33,777 nucleotides of DNA from contig JAFYFC010000039.1 in NCBI GenBank assembly GCA_017543905.1, positions 1-33,777 of the forward strand. Reading direction: 5' to 3'. The notes beneath the pieces are model-generated. The model ran no database searches. It had not been told where the DNA came from and saw only the letters and a list, made by a program, of their open reading frames with translations. This DNA is from Clostridia bacterium (GTDB lineage: Bacteria > Bacillota > Clostridia > Christensenellales > Aristaeellaceae). Positions 33,702 through 33,777 of this stretch are shown here, piece by piece (the stretch's first letter is position 1; each line of letters starts with the position of its first letter). Position numbers and translations under genes: made by a program.

Positions 33702-33777
33702 GCTGAAGTGGTGGAATGGCAGACACAGGGGACTTAAAATCCCCCGCTTTCACCGGCGTGCGGGTTCGAGTCCCGCC
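33702..33777 (+). tRNA. tRNA-Leu(UAA), 3' end cut by the window
   Basis: The tRNA starts GCTGAAG with the usual TGGTGGAA D-arm. The anticodon stem GGGGA/TCCCC (33728-33732 and 33740-33744) encloses the loop CTTAAAA with anticodon TAA (33735-33737). The long variable arm is typical of a class II tRNA-Leu. The T-arm GCGGG-TTCGAGT-CCCGC is complete. The window ends after the first 3' acceptor base, so six acceptor bases and the end are missing. Confidence 0.95.

Overview
The window looks like a chromosomal segment of an anaerobic, spore-former-related Bacillota, probably a GC-rich gut Clostridia (Christensenellales-like is my guess, from style only). This rests on strong GGAGG-type ribosome binding sites, TTGACA/TATAAT promoters with 17-base spacers, a SpoIID/LytB-domain protein, many SH3 / peptidoglycan-binding / NlpC-P60 wall proteins with Pro-Thr linkers, and a plant and host glycan gene repertoire. 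There are no insertion sequences, phage genes, CRISPR arrays or rRNA. Coding density is high and most genes sit in short, tightly packed operons.

Layout. (1) 244-8331, minus strand: a three-gene operon from a strong promoter at 8396-8424. It encodes a secreted NlpC/P60 hydrolase with eleven SH3-like repeats, a HAD phosphatase fused to thymidylate kinase, and a membrane protein. That last protein joins a zinc ribbon and a truncated kinase N-lobe to extracellular peptidoglycan-binding and SH3 repeats; a clear terminator follows. (2) 8546-9664 plus: an orphan uroporphyrinogen-decarboxylase-family protein. (3) 9723-11657 minus: a Tet(M)/EF-G-like ribosomal protection GTPase. (4) 11863-15410 plus: a heterodimeric ABC exporter with one degenerate ATP site. 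(5) 15554-21925 plus: a tightly spaced six-gene operon behind a structured leader. It encodes a cysteine-free ArsC/Spx-fold protein, N-acetylneuraminate lyase, a cytoplasmic BNR sialidase-like protein, a small membrane protein, a FlaA1/CapD-like protein that has lost its catalytic motifs, and a degenerate GH78 rhamnosidase-like protein.

(6) 21955-24668 minus: a SpoIID/LytB wall lytic protein translationally coupled to a secreted caspase-fold peptidase. (7) 24758-27088 minus: upp and a phosphohexomutase. (8) 27233-33242 plus: a glycan-use cluster with a Gfo/Idh/MocA oxidoreductase, an Eis-like GNAT, a GH4 glycosidase, a ThrH-like HAD phosphatase and a GH51 arabinofuranosidase with its own promoter. 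(9) 33253-33777: a small Cys-rich protein whose 3' end is duplicated in tandem, then a tRNA-Leu(UAA) cut by the window edge behind a perfect consensus promoter.

Themes. Two cell-envelope operons (wall hydrolases and binding proteins, one with a caspase) flank intracellular sugar catabolism for sialic acid, arabinose and GH4 substrates. The most unusual property is the number of apparently inactivated enzyme folds kept intact as full-length genes: the kinase N-lobe, CapD, GH78, ArsC, and one ABC site. The best candidates for undescribed biology are the 15.5-21.9 kb operon, which mixes sialate catabolism with two pseudoenzymes, the SpoIID-caspase pair, and the kinase-relic wall sensor. All functional statements are read from motifs by eye; no database search was made.
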